Shown piece after piece: positions 10,271 through 19,335 of a stretch of DNA of 64,000 nt. The notes under the pieces were generated by a model. That model searched no databases and was not told the origin of the DNA. It saw only the letters and a list, made by a program, of their open reading frames with translations. Every line of letters begins with the position of its first letter. Position 1 is the first letter of the stretch. The position numbers and the translations under genes are program-made. This DNA comes from VAZQ01 sp963827585 (lineage in GTDB: Bacteria; Pseudomonadota; Alphaproteobacteria; Rhizobiales; Xanthobacteraceae): assembly GCA_963827585.1 (NCBI GenBank), contig CAWHCK010000006.1, positions 1 through 64,000 of the forward strand. The letters run 5' to 3'.

Positions 10271-11248
10271 ATGAAACTCTCACGCCGTCGATTTGTGCAG
10301 CTCGCAGCGGGTGCTGCCGCTTTCCCCGCCGTCTCGCCGATCGCAAAGGCGCAAACCTATCCGACCCGGCCGGTGCGGTTGATCATCGGTTATCCGCCCG
10401 GCGGCTCGGCCGACGTGACAGCGCGTCTGATGGGTCAATGGCTCTCGGAGCGGCTCGGCCAGCCGGTCATCGTCGAAAGCCGGCCGGGCGCGGCCACCAA
10501 TATCGCCACCGAGGCGGTCGTGCGTGCACCGCCCGACGGCTACACGCTTCTCCTGGTCGCTCCCGCGAACGCGATCAACGCGACTCTCTACGACAAACTC
10601 AATTTCAATTTCATCCGCGACATCGCGCCGGTCGCGGGCATCATCCGTTTTCCCAACGTCGTGGTGGTCAATCCATCGGTTCCGGTCAAGACGATCCCCG
10701 AGTTGATCAGCTATGCCAAGGCCAATCCCGGCAAGCTCAACATGGCGTCCTCCGGCAACGGGTCCACGATCCATATGTCGGGCGAGCTGTTCAAGATGAT
10801 GGCCGGCATCAACATGGTTCACGTGCCCTACCGCGGAGGGGCGCTCGCACTGACCGATCTGATCGGCGGGCAGGTCCAGGTGATGTTCGACAACGTGCCC
10901 ACGTCCGCCGAGTACATCAGGGCCGGCAAGCTGCGCGGGCTGGCGGTGACCAGCACGGCGCGCTCGGAGGTGCTGCCGGACTTGCCCACGGTCGCCGACG
11001 TCTTGCCCGGCTACGAGGCGAGCGCGTGGTACGGCGTGGGCGTTCCGAAGAACACGCCCGCCGAGATCATCGACAGGATCAACAAGGAGATCAATGCGAT
11101 CCTCGCCGATCCCAAGTCGAAGGCGCGGCTTGCGGATCTCGGTGCATCGCTGCTGCCGGGCTCGCCCGCCGACTTCGGCAAGGTCGTCGCCGATGAGACC
11201 GAGAAGTGGGGCAAGGTGGTCGAGTTCTCGGGCGCGAAGCCGGATTGA
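10271..11248 (+). CDS. TctC/Bug-type binding protein (paralogue of 9037)
   Basis: Bug-family periplasmic binding protein, 325 residues, start at MKLSRRRFVQLAAGAAAFP (twin-arginine-like signal). Motifs: YPTRPVRLIIGYPPGGSAD, QPVIVESRPGAATNIATE, APPDGYTLLL, VHVPYRGGALALTDLIGGQ. It is strongly similar along its whole length to the preceding gene, indicating a tandem duplication followed by divergence. About 270 bp of apparently non-coding sequence separates them. Confidence 0.92.
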   Translation: MKLSRRRFVQLAAGAAAFPAVSPIAKAQTYPTRPVRLIIGYPPGGSADVTARLMGQWLSERLGQPVIVESRPGAATNIATEAVVRAPPDGYTLLLVAPANAINATLYDKLNFNFIRDIAPVAGIIRFPNVVVVNPSVPVKTIPELISYAKANPGKLNMASSGNGSTIHMSGELFKMMAGINMVHVPYRGGALALTDLIGGQVQVMFDNVPTSAEYIRAGKLRGLAVTSTARSEVLPDLPTVADVLPGYEASAWYGVGVPKNTPAEIIDRINKEINAILADPKSKARLADLGASLLPGSPADFGKVVADETEKWGKVVEFSGAKPD

Positions 11249-11331
11249 TCGGGAACCTCCATCAATAGCTCGTCGGGCGGGTTAGGCGCAGCCGTACCCG
11301 CCGCGTGCGACCTGGCATCGCATCGGCGGAT

Positions 11332-11364
11332 CCCGGATTTCGCTGGCGCTCCATCCGGGCTACG
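11332..11364. repeat. Dispersed repeat, GGATTTCGCTGGCGCTCCAT type
   Basis: Copy of a short dispersed repeat ending in CCATCCGGGCTACG. Other copies, in the opposite orientation, occur at 16693-16727 and 18000-18034. It lies directly upstream of the binding protein gene at 11400. Confidence 0.8.
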
Positions 11365-11399
11365 TTGCCCCCAAACAGATCCAAGGGAAGGAAAACGCC

Positions 11400-12440
11400 G
11401 TGCCATTTTTCCGACGCGCGCGCTTCGTCGCCGTTTTGGCTGCCGGGACCGTCGGCATGGGCGCGAACGCCTCCGGGCAGACGCCGGAGCAGTTCTACGC
11501 CGGCAAGACCATCGACTTCGTGATCGGCTATCCGCCCGGCGGCAGCAACGACACGCTGGGGCGGCTGGTCGCGCGCCATATCGGCAAGCACATCCCGGGC
11601 AAGCCCAACGTGGTGCCGAAGAACATGCCCGGCGCCGGCAGCTTCCTCGCGGTCAATCAGATCTTCAACGCGATGCCCAAGGACGGCACCATCATCGGCA
11701 TCGGCGCCCCGACCATGGCGCTCGACGAGAAGCTCGGCACCCAGGGCGTGCGCTTCAAGACCGCCGAGCTCAACTGGATCGGCCGCATCAACTCCCTCAT
11801 CAACATGGTCTTCATGTGGAAGACCGCGCCGGTGAAGACCTTCGCCGACGCGCAGAAGATCGAATCGACGCTGTCCGGAACCGGCGTGGGCTCGACGGTG
11901 TCGATCTACCCCACGGTCATGAACAACGTGTTCGGCACCAAGTTCAAGCTGATCATGGGATACAAGGGGTCGAACGAAGCCATGCTCGCGGTCGAGCGCG
12001 GCGAGGTGGAAGGCCATTCCACCTCGTGGACGGCGCTGAAGGTCGCGCACCCGGACTGGATTCGCGACAAGAGCGTCTCGCTCCTGGTGCAGTTCTCGCT
12101 CAAACGGCACGTCGACCTTCCCGACATCCCCACCGCCGTCGATCTCGCGCGCAACGACGAGGAGCGGGCGATCGTGAGCGCGATCATGAATGCGACCGAG
12201 GTCGGCACCGCCTTCTTTACGACCCCCGCCGTGCCGGCGGACCGCTTGACCGCGCTGCGGCGCGCATTCGACGCCGCGATGAAGGATCCCGAGTTGCTGG
12301 CCGAGGCCGAGCGGATCAAGGTCGGCGTGTCGCCGCTCACAGGCGAAGACCTGCAGAAGCTCGTGGTCGAGGTCAGCAACCTGCCGCCGGCTCTGCTGGA
12401 GAAGGTCCGCACCGCCTACACCACGAGCAAGACGAATTGA
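11400..12440 (+). CDS. Tripartite tricarboxylate transporter-type binding protein, divergent subfamily
   Basis: Periplasmic binding protein of 346 residues starting at GTG 11400, with a signal peptide (RRARFVAVLAAGTVGMGANA). It keeps the family core (YAGKTIDFVIGYPPGGSND, VVPKNMPGAGSFLAVNQIF, GTIIGIGAP) but lacks the VPYRG motif. It has the longer C-terminal half seen in the subfamily that recognises larger or different acids. It lies in the same direction as the two Bug genes before it, about 150 bp downstream; co-transcription is possible. Confidence 0.85.
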   Translation: MPFFRRARFVAVLAAGTVGMGANASGQTPEQFYAGKTIDFVIGYPPGGSNDTLGRLVARHIGKHIPGKPNVVPKNMPGAGSFLAVNQIFNAMPKDGTIIGIGAPTMALDEKLGTQGVRFKTAELNWIGRINSLINMVFMWKTAPVKTFADAQKIESTLSGTGVGSTVSIYPTVMNNVFGTKFKLIMGYKGSNEAMLAVERGEVEGHSTSWTALKVAHPDWIRDKSVSLLVQFSLKRHVDLPDIPTAVDLARNDEERAIVSAIMNATEVGTAFFTTPAVPADRLTALRRAFDAAMKDPELLAEAERIKVGVSPLTGEDLQKLVVEVSNLPPALLEKVRTAYTTSKTN

Positions 12441-12512
12441 ACGGCGGGCGCGCGACTCGGCGTGAACCGGGGCTCGCCGACACTCCGTGGGCTCAGTCGC
12501 TGCGCGATGGTG

Positions 12513-12652
12513 CGCACCCCTCCCCCTTGTGGGGAGGGTTGACGCCGGAGCGAGCGCGGCGGGCGAGTGGAGGTCCGTTGCTTCGCGCGCGATGTTCCAC
12601 CGACATCGGCGCCCGCGCCGAACCCCTCCCCACAAGGGGGAGGGGAGCACAC
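12513..12652. repeat. Inverted pair of CCCTCCCC-TTGTGGGGAGGG repeats
   Basis: Two inverted copies of a GC-rich element (12513-12540, cctcccccttgtggggag; 12621-12652, its reverse complement) frame about 80 bp of Ala/Arg-like non-coding sequence. This is a dispersed element common in rhizobial genomes. It lies between two convergent binding protein genes and could act as a bidirectional terminator. Confidence 0.75.
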
Positions 12653-12704
12653 CGGGTGTGCGACAGCTGTGCTCGAGTCCAACGAGATCGCGCTAACGCC
12701 TGCA

Positions 12705-13680
12705 TCACTCCGGCTTGAGCCCCGCCTTCTCGGCCACCGCGGTCCAGCGCGCCACCTCGGATTTGAGCCGCGCTCCGGTGGCGGCCGAAATCGAGGTACA
12801 TCGGGGTCAGGCCATGGCGCCGGAACGCGTCCTGCGCGTCGCGCGTCTCGGCGATCGCGGCAAGCTCCTTCTCCCACCATTGCACGATCGCCGGCGGAAG
12901 ATTGGCCGGTCCGAGGAAGCCGAACCAGAGATCGAAGTCGAGGGTCGGATGGCCGAGCTCGCCCAGCGTCGGCACATCCGGCGCGAAAGCCGAGCGCTTG
13001 CTGCCGGCATTGGCGAGGATGCGCAGTTTTCCAGCCTGCACGTGGGGCAGCGCGGCACTGATCGGCAGGTAGGTGAAATGCACCTGCCCGGACACGAAGT
13101 CGGTGATGGCCTGCGACGCCCCGCGATAGGGCACATGCTGCACGTCGAGCCCCAGTTGCTGCTTGAACAGCTCGAAGCCCAATTGCTGCAGCGTTCCGAC
13201 GCCGGGCGACGAATAGTTGTAGAACCCGGGCCTGGCCTTGACGGCGGCGATCAGCTCGTCGAGCGAGCTGACCGGCATGACCGCGGGGTTGATCACGAGG
13301 CCGACGCTGCTCGCCGCCAGCGTGGCAATGGGCGTAAAGCTCGTGACCGGATCGTAGCGCAGGTTCTTCATCAGCGCCTTGTGAACCGTGAGCGGCGCGC
13401 CGGCGGTCACCAGGGTGTAGCCATCGGGCGCGGCGGCCGCGACCATCTCGGTGCCGAGGGTGCCGCTGGCGCCCGGCTTGTTGTCGGCCAAGACCGGCTG
13501 CCCATGGCGCTCGGTGATCTTCTGCCCGGCGGTCCGCGCGATCAGGTCGAATGCCGTGCCCGGCGAGAACGGAACCACGATCGTGATGAGGCGCGCGGGA
13601 TAGCCCTGCGCGAAGGCAGACGGCACGGGAGCGAGCATGAGCAGCGCGGCCGCCAAGCGGCCGATGATGTCGTGTGTCAT
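12705..13680 (-). CDS. TctC/Bug-type binding protein, one frameshift near the end
   Basis: Bug-family periplasmic binding protein, about 325 residues. Start at the ATG at 13680, preceded by GAAGAG; the signal peptide (MTHDIIGRLAAALLMLAPVP) ends at AFAQG. Motifs: YPARLITIVVPFSPGTAFD, QPVLADNKPGASGTLGTE, AAPDGYTLVTAG, VQHVPYRGASQAITDFVSGQ. One extra base near 12787 breaks the frame after GLTPMYLDF; the shifted frame gives the expected end (EVARWTAVAEKAGLKPE). It probably forms a unit with the dioxygenase upstream on the same strand. Confidence 0.88.
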
Positions 13681-13721
13681 CTCTTCGCCATTTCGCTTCG
13701 CGTGGATTTGGCCCGCTCGGC

Positions 13722-14600
13722 TCACGCCGCCAGACTGGCGTAGTCCTTGGTCGCCATCACCTGCACGCGCCGCATGTAGCGCGGCTCGTCGGGACGGTAA
13801 TCGGGAACGGCGTTGTGCACGGTACCGATGTTGTCCCACATCAGCACGTCGCCTTCGGCCCATTTGTGGGCATGGAAGAACTTCTCCTGCTCCTGGTGCG
13901 CGAACAGAAACGCCAGCAGTCCGGCGCTCTCGGCCTCGGGCATGCCGTCGATGCGCACCGCGTAGCCCGGATTGCAGTAGAGGATGGTGCGTCCGGTGAT
14001 CGGGTGCGTCCGGAAGATCGGCTGTGAAACGGGGGGCTTCTTGGCCCGCTGCTGCGGCGTCAGCGGCGCCCGCTGCGAGCCGGGGCGGCTGCGCATCATG
14101 TCCCAGAACTTGGCGAAGTCGTGGGTCGCCGTGCGCCCGGAAAGCCCGCGCTTGATGTCGGCCGGCAGGTCCTCGTAGGCCAGGTGCATGTTGCGGAACT
14201 CCGTATCGCCGAGCGGCCGGCCGTCGCGCATGGGCACCTTGATCGCATGCAGAATGTTCGCGAGCGCGATCTCCCGGCTGTAGGACATGTCGGTGTGCCA
14301 GCCCTGCCCGGCGTCGCCGAGGCCGACCGGCTTGCCGTCCTCGGTCATATTGGACAGCACCATGACTTCCGGAAAGCCCGGCTCATGGAACTGGTTGGCG
14401 ACATTGATTTCGAGCTCGCCGAACATGCGCCCGAAGCGTGCGAGCGCGCCGGTCTCGATCTGCTGCCCGGGGAAGCACAGCACGCCGTGCTCGCCCAGCG
14501 CGCGAAGAATATGCCTGAAGTCGCCCTCCGGGACCGGCTGGCGGAGGTCGATGCCATCGATCCTGGCCCCCAGCGCCTGGCCGCTGGCGTGGATCCTCAT
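13722..14600 (-). CDS. TauD/TfdA-family Fe(II)/2-oxoglutarate dioxygenase
   Basis: Non-heme iron dioxygenase of 292 residues, start at MRIHASGQALGARIDGIDL. The iron-binding HxD is visible at residues 102-104 (GWHTDMSY), the distal His in NIGTVHNAVPDYR and the 2-oxoglutarate-binding Arg in EPRYMRRVQV. Family members hydroxylate sulfonates, phenoxy acids or other small organic acids; the substrate cannot be told from sequence. Downstream on the same strand is a Bug-type binding protein (42 bp apart), suggesting uptake and oxidation of one compound. Confidence 0.92.
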   Translation of the reverse strand: MRIHASGQALGARIDGIDLRQPVPEGDFRHILRALGEHGVLCFPGQQIETGALARFGRMFGELEINVANQFHEPGFPEVMVLSNMTEDGKPVGLGDAGQGWHTDMSYSREIALANILHAIKVPMRDGRPLGDTEFRNMHLAYEDLPADIKRGLSGRTATHDFAKFWDMMRSRPGSQRAPLTPQQRAKKPPVSQPIFRTHPITGRTILYCNPGYAVRIDGMPEAESAGLLAFLFAHQEQEKFFHAHKWAEGDVLMWDNIGTVHNAVPDYRPDEPRYMRRVQVMATKDYASLAA

Positions 14601-14752
14601 GTGCCGGCCCGCTTGTCGTTTCCTCGGATTTGACAATAACACGCGACCGCGGCATCCACTAGGCTGGGCACTTCCGACAACGAACGCGCCTGCGGCACAG
14701 TGAGAATGTCGGTCGCTCGGGAACGCTGCTTCGGCAGTTCAAAGGAGTGACT

Positions 14753-15807
14753 GTGGACACTGTTTCGATACTACTCTTGGCGGCGGCGATCATCGTCGGG
14801 TTGTTCGCGGCATACAACGCGTTTCACTACGTCCTGTTTCTGCTCGTTACCCATCCGACCGATGCCGACGATATCGGTCACAAGCTGAACGAATTCGAAC
14901 AGCGGCAACTCGTCGAATGGACGCCGAAGGCCGTCGATTTTCTCAAACACGACGACGAGAACCGCACATACGACGACGTGTTCGGTCCATTTCGCGGCGA
15001 GCACGACAATTACAGCACGTGTGTGTTTCCCCGCGCGATTTTCACTCACCCTACGATGCCGAATATGTGCTCCTCGAGCCGGCGGACGGCATGCGGCTCT
15101 TGGACCTCGGGTGCGGATCGGGCGCCGCCGCCTACTACCTTGCCAGCAAGCGCAAGGTCGAGATCGTGTGCGTGACCAATTCCCATGTCCAAGCGAAAAT
15201 TTGCCGGCGCAAATTCGAGAGGTTCGACGGGCGCGTGCGCGTGATCGTGACCGACTTCGACCGTCTCGACCTTCCGGACAACAGTTTCGACGCGATCTAC
15301 ACCCTCGAATTGATCGGCTACACCAAGGACCTGGATGCCTGGTTGCAGCGCTGCTGGCGCTTGCTCAAGCCGGGAGGACGCCTGCTGATCCGTTCGCCCG
15401 GAGCGCTGGACCATTGTCGGCGCGAGCAGGACTACCGCAACGTCACCGCCTTTTTCGAGAATTGGCGCTACAATTTCCTCGGCGCCAATCTCCTCGTTTT
15501 CAAATTGCGCCGGCTGGGCTTTGGCCCGATCCGTTACCGTCGGCTTCCGTTCTGGGCCTGGGGCCTGACCTGCAACTTCATTCAGCACCTGCTGTTGTGG
15601 AAGTACCGGCTGCGGATGCGGACAATGGTGGACCTGGAGCGGATCATCTGGCGCACGTCGAAGGTTTTCGTTTTCGGCAACGCCTACAACATCGTGCTTG
15701 CCCGCAAGCCGGTCGCAGCTTCGCCGTCGGTGCCGATCGATGCGCGCGATCGCGAGGCGGCCACAGCCGGCGATATCCCGAGCCGCCTTCGCCGCAACAT
15801 GCCATAG
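14753..15807 (+). CDS. SAM-dependent methyltransferase with N-terminal membrane helix (frameshifted)
   Basis: Class I methyltransferase, about 351 residues. The start is placed at GTG 14753 because AAAGGAG lies at 14741-14747; a GTG at 14747 overlaps that site. The N-terminus is one membrane helix (VSILLLAAAIIVGLFAAYNAF). The SAM site is RLLDLGCGSGAAAYYLA, followed by DNSFDAIYTLELIGY and LLKPGGRLLIRSPG. One base is missing near 15040, so the N-terminal 95 residues and the catalytic domain are in different frames. The substrate is unknown; the anchor suggests a membrane lipid or a membrane-bound acceptor. Confidence 0.82.
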
Positions 15808-15811
15808 GCTT

Positions 15812-16213
15812 TCACTCCGGCTGAAAGTTCATGGCCACGCCGTTGATGCAGTAGCGCAGATGCGTCGGCGGCGGTCCGTCCTCGAAGACGTGGCCGAGAT
15901 GGCTGCCGCAGCGGCTGCAATGCACCTCGGTGCGCACCATCCCGTAGCTGCGATCGGTCGAGGTCTCGACCGCGCCCTTCTCAGGATCGTTGAAGCTCGG
16001 CCAGCCGGTGCCGCTCTCGAACTTCTTCCTCGACACGAACAGCGGCTGGCCGCAGCCGGCGCAGGCGAACGTGCCGGAGCGCTTCTCGTAGTTGAGCGCG
16101 CAGCTGCCGGGCGCCTCGGTGCCGTGCCCGCGCAGAACCTGGTATTGCTCGGGCGTGAGCAGGCGGCGCCACTCCTCGTCGCTGTGGGTGACCGCGAACC
16201 GCTTGTTCTCCAT
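15812..16213 (-). CDS. msrB: Peptide-methionine (R)-S-oxide reductase
   Basis: MsrB repairs methionine-R-sulfoxide in proteins. At 133 residues it is full length. Zinc ligands are C51, C54, C99 and C102 (FACAGCGQPLF; HCSRCGSHLGHVFEDGPPP) and the catalytic Cys is C122 in LRYCINGVAMNF. There is no signal peptide, so it is cytoplasmic. It sits just upstream of nothing co-directional with an obvious link; the next gene on the same strand is the VOC protein at 16655. Confidence 0.97.
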   Translation of the reverse strand: MENKRFAVTHSDEEWRRLLTPEQYQVLRGHGTEAPGSCALNYEKRSGTFACAGCGQPLFVSRKKFESGTGWPSFNDPEKGAVETSTDRSYGMVRTEVHCSRCGSHLGHVFEDGPPPTHLRYCINGVAMNFQPE

Positions 16214-16265
16214 CCTCGTTACTCCTGCTTATTCCTTGGCCCGAAAGGTCGCACGCGGAGCCCGC

Positions 16266-16655
16266 TCACGCCGGGGTGCGCTCGAGCAGCTCGATCGAAA
16301 CCCCTTGCGGCGCGCGCAGGAACGCGACGCGCACCCCCGGCCGGACCGTGGTCGGCTCCCGGGTGAATTCGACGCCCTTGGCCTTGAGCTCGGCCACGAC
16401 CGCATCGATGCCGGAGACCGTGAGCCCGAAGTGATCGAGGCCCTGATAGGGCGTGACCGGGGGCGGGTTGACGCCGTCGCCGGTCGCGACCGGCGCAATG
16501 AAGATATTGGCGCCGCCGAGCTTGAGGTCAATGCGCGGCTTGCCCTGCTGCATGGTCCGGATGATCTGGGCGCCGAGCATGCGTTCGTACCACTGGGCGG
16601 TCGCTTCGGGATCGGTTGTGCGCAAGTGGATGTGGTCCCAGGTGTACGTGGCCAT
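16266..16655 (-). CDS. VOC (glyoxalase/dioxygenase) superfamily protein
   Basis: A 129-residue single-domain vicinal-oxygen-chelate protein, start at MATYTWDHIHLRTTDPEAT. A metal-binding His lies in WDHIHLRTTD, another in GLDHFGLTVSG, and the terminal Glu in GVSIELLERTPA, matching the family's βαβββ pairs. The reaction is unknown; related small proteins are lactoylglutathione lyases, epimerases or ring-cleavage enzymes. It is followed by msrB and preceded by a class III CoA-transferase on the same strand. Confidence 0.88.
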   Translation of the reverse strand: MATYTWDHIHLRTTDPEATAQWYERMLGAQIIRTMQQGKPRIDLKLGGANIFIAPVATGDGVNPPPVTPYQGLDHFGLTVSGIDAVVAELKAKGVEFTREPTTVRPGVRVAFLRAPQGVSIELLERTPA

Positions 16656-16692
16656 TGTTCGATCTCCGTTGGTTGAGGCGTCAGGGTAGCAA

Positions 16693-16727
16693 GCGTAGCC
16701 CGGATGGAGCGCCAGCGAAATCCGGGG
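16693..16727. repeat. Dispersed repeat GTAGCCCGGATGGAGCGCCA type
   Basis: Reverse-complement copy of the repeat at 11332-11364, located between the VOC gene and the CoA-transferase gene. It continues AGCGAAATCCGGG. Confidence 0.8.
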
Positions 16728-16772
16728 GTTTGGTATCGCGCGGCGAGACTGCCCCGCATTCCGCTTTCGCTT

Positions 16773-16815
16773 CATAGCCCGCGAAGACGGGCGTAAACGC
16801 CCTCATGCGGGCTAC
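16773..16815. repeat. Palindromic repeat around CATAGCCCGCGAAGACGGGC
   Basis: Imperfect hairpin: the arm ATAGCCCGCGAAGACGGGCG pairs with CGCCCTCATGCGGGCTA across GTAAA. It is a member of the GTAGCCCG-type rhizobial palindromic repeats and lies at the 3' end of the CoA-transferase gene, where it may also terminate transcription. Confidence 0.75.
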
Positions 16816-17958
16816 AGCCGAGCCTCGCGCAGGAGCTCGTCGTTGTGCTCGCCGAGCGTGGGCGGGGGCCGATCGATGCGGGGGCCGCCGTGCGCGAACG
16901 TGAAGGCGGCGAGCGGCACGCCGAATGAGCCTTCGATTCCGGGCGCGGCGGCGTGGCGGTGAATGACGCCCCGGGTCGCAAGCTGCGGGTCGGCGAGCGC
17001 CTCGCCCATGGTGCGCACGCGCGCGGCCGGGACGTGGCGGGCCTGCAGGAATTCCTCCCATTCGTCGGCGGTGCGCGTGAGCATGATCTCCGACAGCACG
17101 GCGATCTCGCGCGTCGTGATCGGCGTCGCGCTCGTCGTTGGTGCGCTTGATCATGTCGGGACGACCGAGCACCGTCCACAGGCGGCGCTGCTGGCGCAGG
17201 TTGCTGGCGCCCAGCATCACCAGCCCGTCCCTGGTGTCGAAGGCGCCGTTGGTGGCGTGGGGATGACGGTTGCCGTGGGGCTTGGGATGCACGCCGTTGC
17301 GCAGATAGCCGGTGATATGCGAGCTCATCAGAATCATCGCGACGTCGAGCATGGCCATGTCGATGCGCTGGCCGCGGCCGGTTCGCTCGCGCTGGAACAG
17401 CGCCGCCGACAGCGCGAAGGCGCCGGTCATGCCGGTGGCGTAGTCGATCGCCGGCGAGCCGAACTTCACGGGATGCACCTCCTCGGTGCCGGTCATCGCC
17501 ATGATGCCGGAGGTCGCCTGGATCACGTGGTCGTAGGCGGTCTGTGGGCCGCGCGGGCCGTGCTGGCCGAAGGCGGAGAACGAGGCGTAGATCAGCCGCG
17601 GATTGATCGCGGAGAGCGCCTCGTAGCCGAGCCCCAGCGCCTCGAACGCGCCGGGACGGTAGTTCTCCACGAAGACATCGGCGGTGGCGACCAGCTTCTT
17701 GAGGATGTCGCGGTCCGCCGCCGTCTTCAGGTCGAGCGCGATCGAGCGCTTGTTGGAGGCCTGCGTCAGGAACGCGGTGCCCATGTTGCGGCGGTTGAGC
17801 GCCTTGTCGGTGCCGGAGCCGCGGCTCTGGTCGGGATCGTCGGGATGCTCGACCTTGATCACGTCGGCGCCCAGCACGGCCAGCTGATAGGCGGCGAACG
17901 GGCCGGCCAGCACATGCGTCACGTCGATCACCCGGATACCTTCGAACGGTCGCGTCAC
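16812..17958 (-). CDS. Class III CoA-transferase (CaiB/BaiF family), frameshifted
   Basis: Family III CoA-transferase, about 382 residues, moving CoA between carboxylic acids. It starts at GTG 17958 (TRPFEGIRVIDVTHVLAGPF). Motifs: LGADVIKVEHPDDPDQSR, FVENYRPGAFEALGLGYEAL, and the catalytic-Asp region GSPAIDYATGMTGAFALSAAL. One extra base near 17130 moves the C-terminal domain (SEIMLTRTADEWEEFLQARH to LGEHNDELLREARL) to another frame. The substrate is unknown. It may be co-transcribed with the VOC and msrB genes. Confidence 0.88.
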
Positions 17959-17999
17959 GGCGGTCTCCTTGCTGCGGCTGGTATCATCGTGTCGAGCGA

Positions 18000-18034
18000 G
18001 CGTAGCGCGGATGAAGCGCCAGCGAAATCCGGGC
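18000..18034. repeat. Dispersed repeat GCGTAGCGCGGATGAAGCGC type
   Basis: A diverged copy of the repeat at 16693-16727, located between divergent genes (CoA-transferase and peptidoglycan-binding protein). Confidence 0.7.
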
Positions 18035-18145
18035 AACCTCGTTCGCCGAAACGTTGACGCCGGTTGGACCTCGGCGCATTCTCGTCTTGGCTCCGTTCGC
18101 CGTGTGGCACGATCCACCCGGGATACTCAAGGCGGGGAGACCACC

Positions 18146-18607
18146 ATGCCCGGCACAATCAGCCCTTGGCCCGTCGTCCGCAAAGGACACCAGGAACATC
18201 CGGTACAAACGCTGCAGCATCTGCTGCGGTCGCGCGGCCACCCCGTCACGGTCGACGGCGTGTTCGGTCCGGCGACCGAAGCCGCGGTGCGCGCCTTCCA
18301 GACCAGCAAGGGCCTGACCGTCGATGGGATCGTCGGTCCACAGACATGGCCAGCTCTGGTCGTTCAGGTCCAGAAAGGCAGCAGCGGCGACGCGGTCCGC
18401 GGCGTGCAGGAGGAGTTTCAGTTCCGAAACCTCTCCGGCGATCCCAGCAAGGGGCTCAAGGTGGATGGCATCTTCGGGCCGCAGACGGACAGTGCGGTGC
18501 GCGGTTTCCAGGGGGCGCTTTCGCTCGACATCCCATCGGTGACCGTCGACGGGATCGTCGGTCCGATCACCTGGCAGGCGCTGGTCAGCGGCATGCTATC
18601 GGGATAG
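18146..18607 (+). CDS. Peptidoglycan-binding-domain protein
   Basis: A 153-residue protein made of two PG_binding_1 repeats. First: HPVQTLQHLLRSRGHPVTVD, GVFGPATEAAVRAFQTSKGL, VDGIVGPQTW. Second: GDAVRGVQEEF, KVDGIFGPQTDSAVRGFQ, VDGIVGPITWQALV. No signal peptide and no catalytic domain are visible. The start is the ATG at 18146 (MPGTISPWPVVRKG). It precedes a second protein of the same kind and then the CHAT operon, all in one direction. Confidence 0.92.
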   Translation: MPGTISPWPVVRKGHQEHPVQTLQHLLRSRGHPVTVDGVFGPATEAAVRAFQTSKGLTVDGIVGPQTWPALVVQVQKGSSGDAVRGVQEEFQFRNLSGDPSKGLKVDGIFGPQTDSAVRGFQGALSLDIPSVTVDGIVGPITWQALVSGMLSG

Positions 18608-18640
18608 CGCAGCATTCACGCCGCCGATCGGTGACGGCGC

Positions 18641-18685
18641 TCTTGCGTTTGAAGGTCTTGCATTTGAAGGTCTTGCATTTGAAGG
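18641..18685 (+). repeat. Three tandem copies of a 15-bp unit carrying a Shine-Dalgarno sequence
   Basis: Unit TCTTGCRTTTGAAGG at 18641-18655, 18656-18670 and 18671-18685, with a single G/A difference in the first copy. The last copy runs into AGACACGCG and the ATG at 18695, so its GAAGGAG is the working ribosome binding site. The others place AAGG sites 15 and 30 bp further upstream. Confidence 0.9.
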
Positions 18686-18694
18686 AGACACGCG

Positions 18695-19142
18695 ATGGCG
18701 GAGCCCGTGTTGCGGAAAGGCTCGACTGACCCGGCCGTGCGCGATCTGCAGCAGGCCCTCAAGACTTCTCGGGCACGACCCGGGACCCGTCGATGGCGTC
18801 TTCGGGGCGCAAACCGAGATTGCGGTGAAGGCGTTTCAGCAGGCGAAAGGCATCGACGTGGACGGCATCGTCGGCAGGATCACATGGATCAACATCGATG
18901 AGGCCGACCAGAGCCATCCGGTGCTTCGCAAGGGCTCGAGCGGGCTGCCGGTTCGTCGCCTGCAGAGCCGGATGAGCGCAGTCAAGTTCGACACCGGCGG
19001 CGTCGACGGAGTCTTCGGCGCAAAGACGGAGGCCGCGGTCAGGCAGCTGCAGCAGCAGGCCCGTCTCGAGGTCGATGGGGTCGTCGGGCCGAAGACATGG
19101 GACGTGGTCGACGCGCTGGAGGACGAAGGGCCGGTGAGCTGA
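18695..19142 (+). CDS. Peptidoglycan-binding-domain protein 2, one frameshift
   Basis: About 149 residues with two PG_binding_1 repeats: EPVLRKGSTDPAVRDLQQAL to VDGIVGRITW, then HPVLRKGSSGLPVRRLQSRM to VDGVVGPKTWDVVDAL. One extra base near 18765 splits the first repeat; the shifted frame gives LGHDPGPVDGVFGAQTE. There is no signal peptide. It has the same architecture as the preceding gene, from which it is probably duplicated. Its position just upstream of the CHAT gene suggests a linked cell-envelope function (inference). Confidence 0.85.
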
Positions 19143-19335
19143 TCATCGAATTTCGGCGGACGCTCTCTCGAGCAATCGTTCCGCTCGGCGCGGCGCGTGG
19201 ACGAGGAGCCCGAGCTGAGCGTCACGGTCCGATCCGACTCGTGTCCAGTGTGATCCAGCTCACATGTATTCGCCCCCGATTTGGATGTATCCTGCGTCGA
19301 ATGCAGAGCGTGGACCGCAAGGGGGGACCCCCGTC

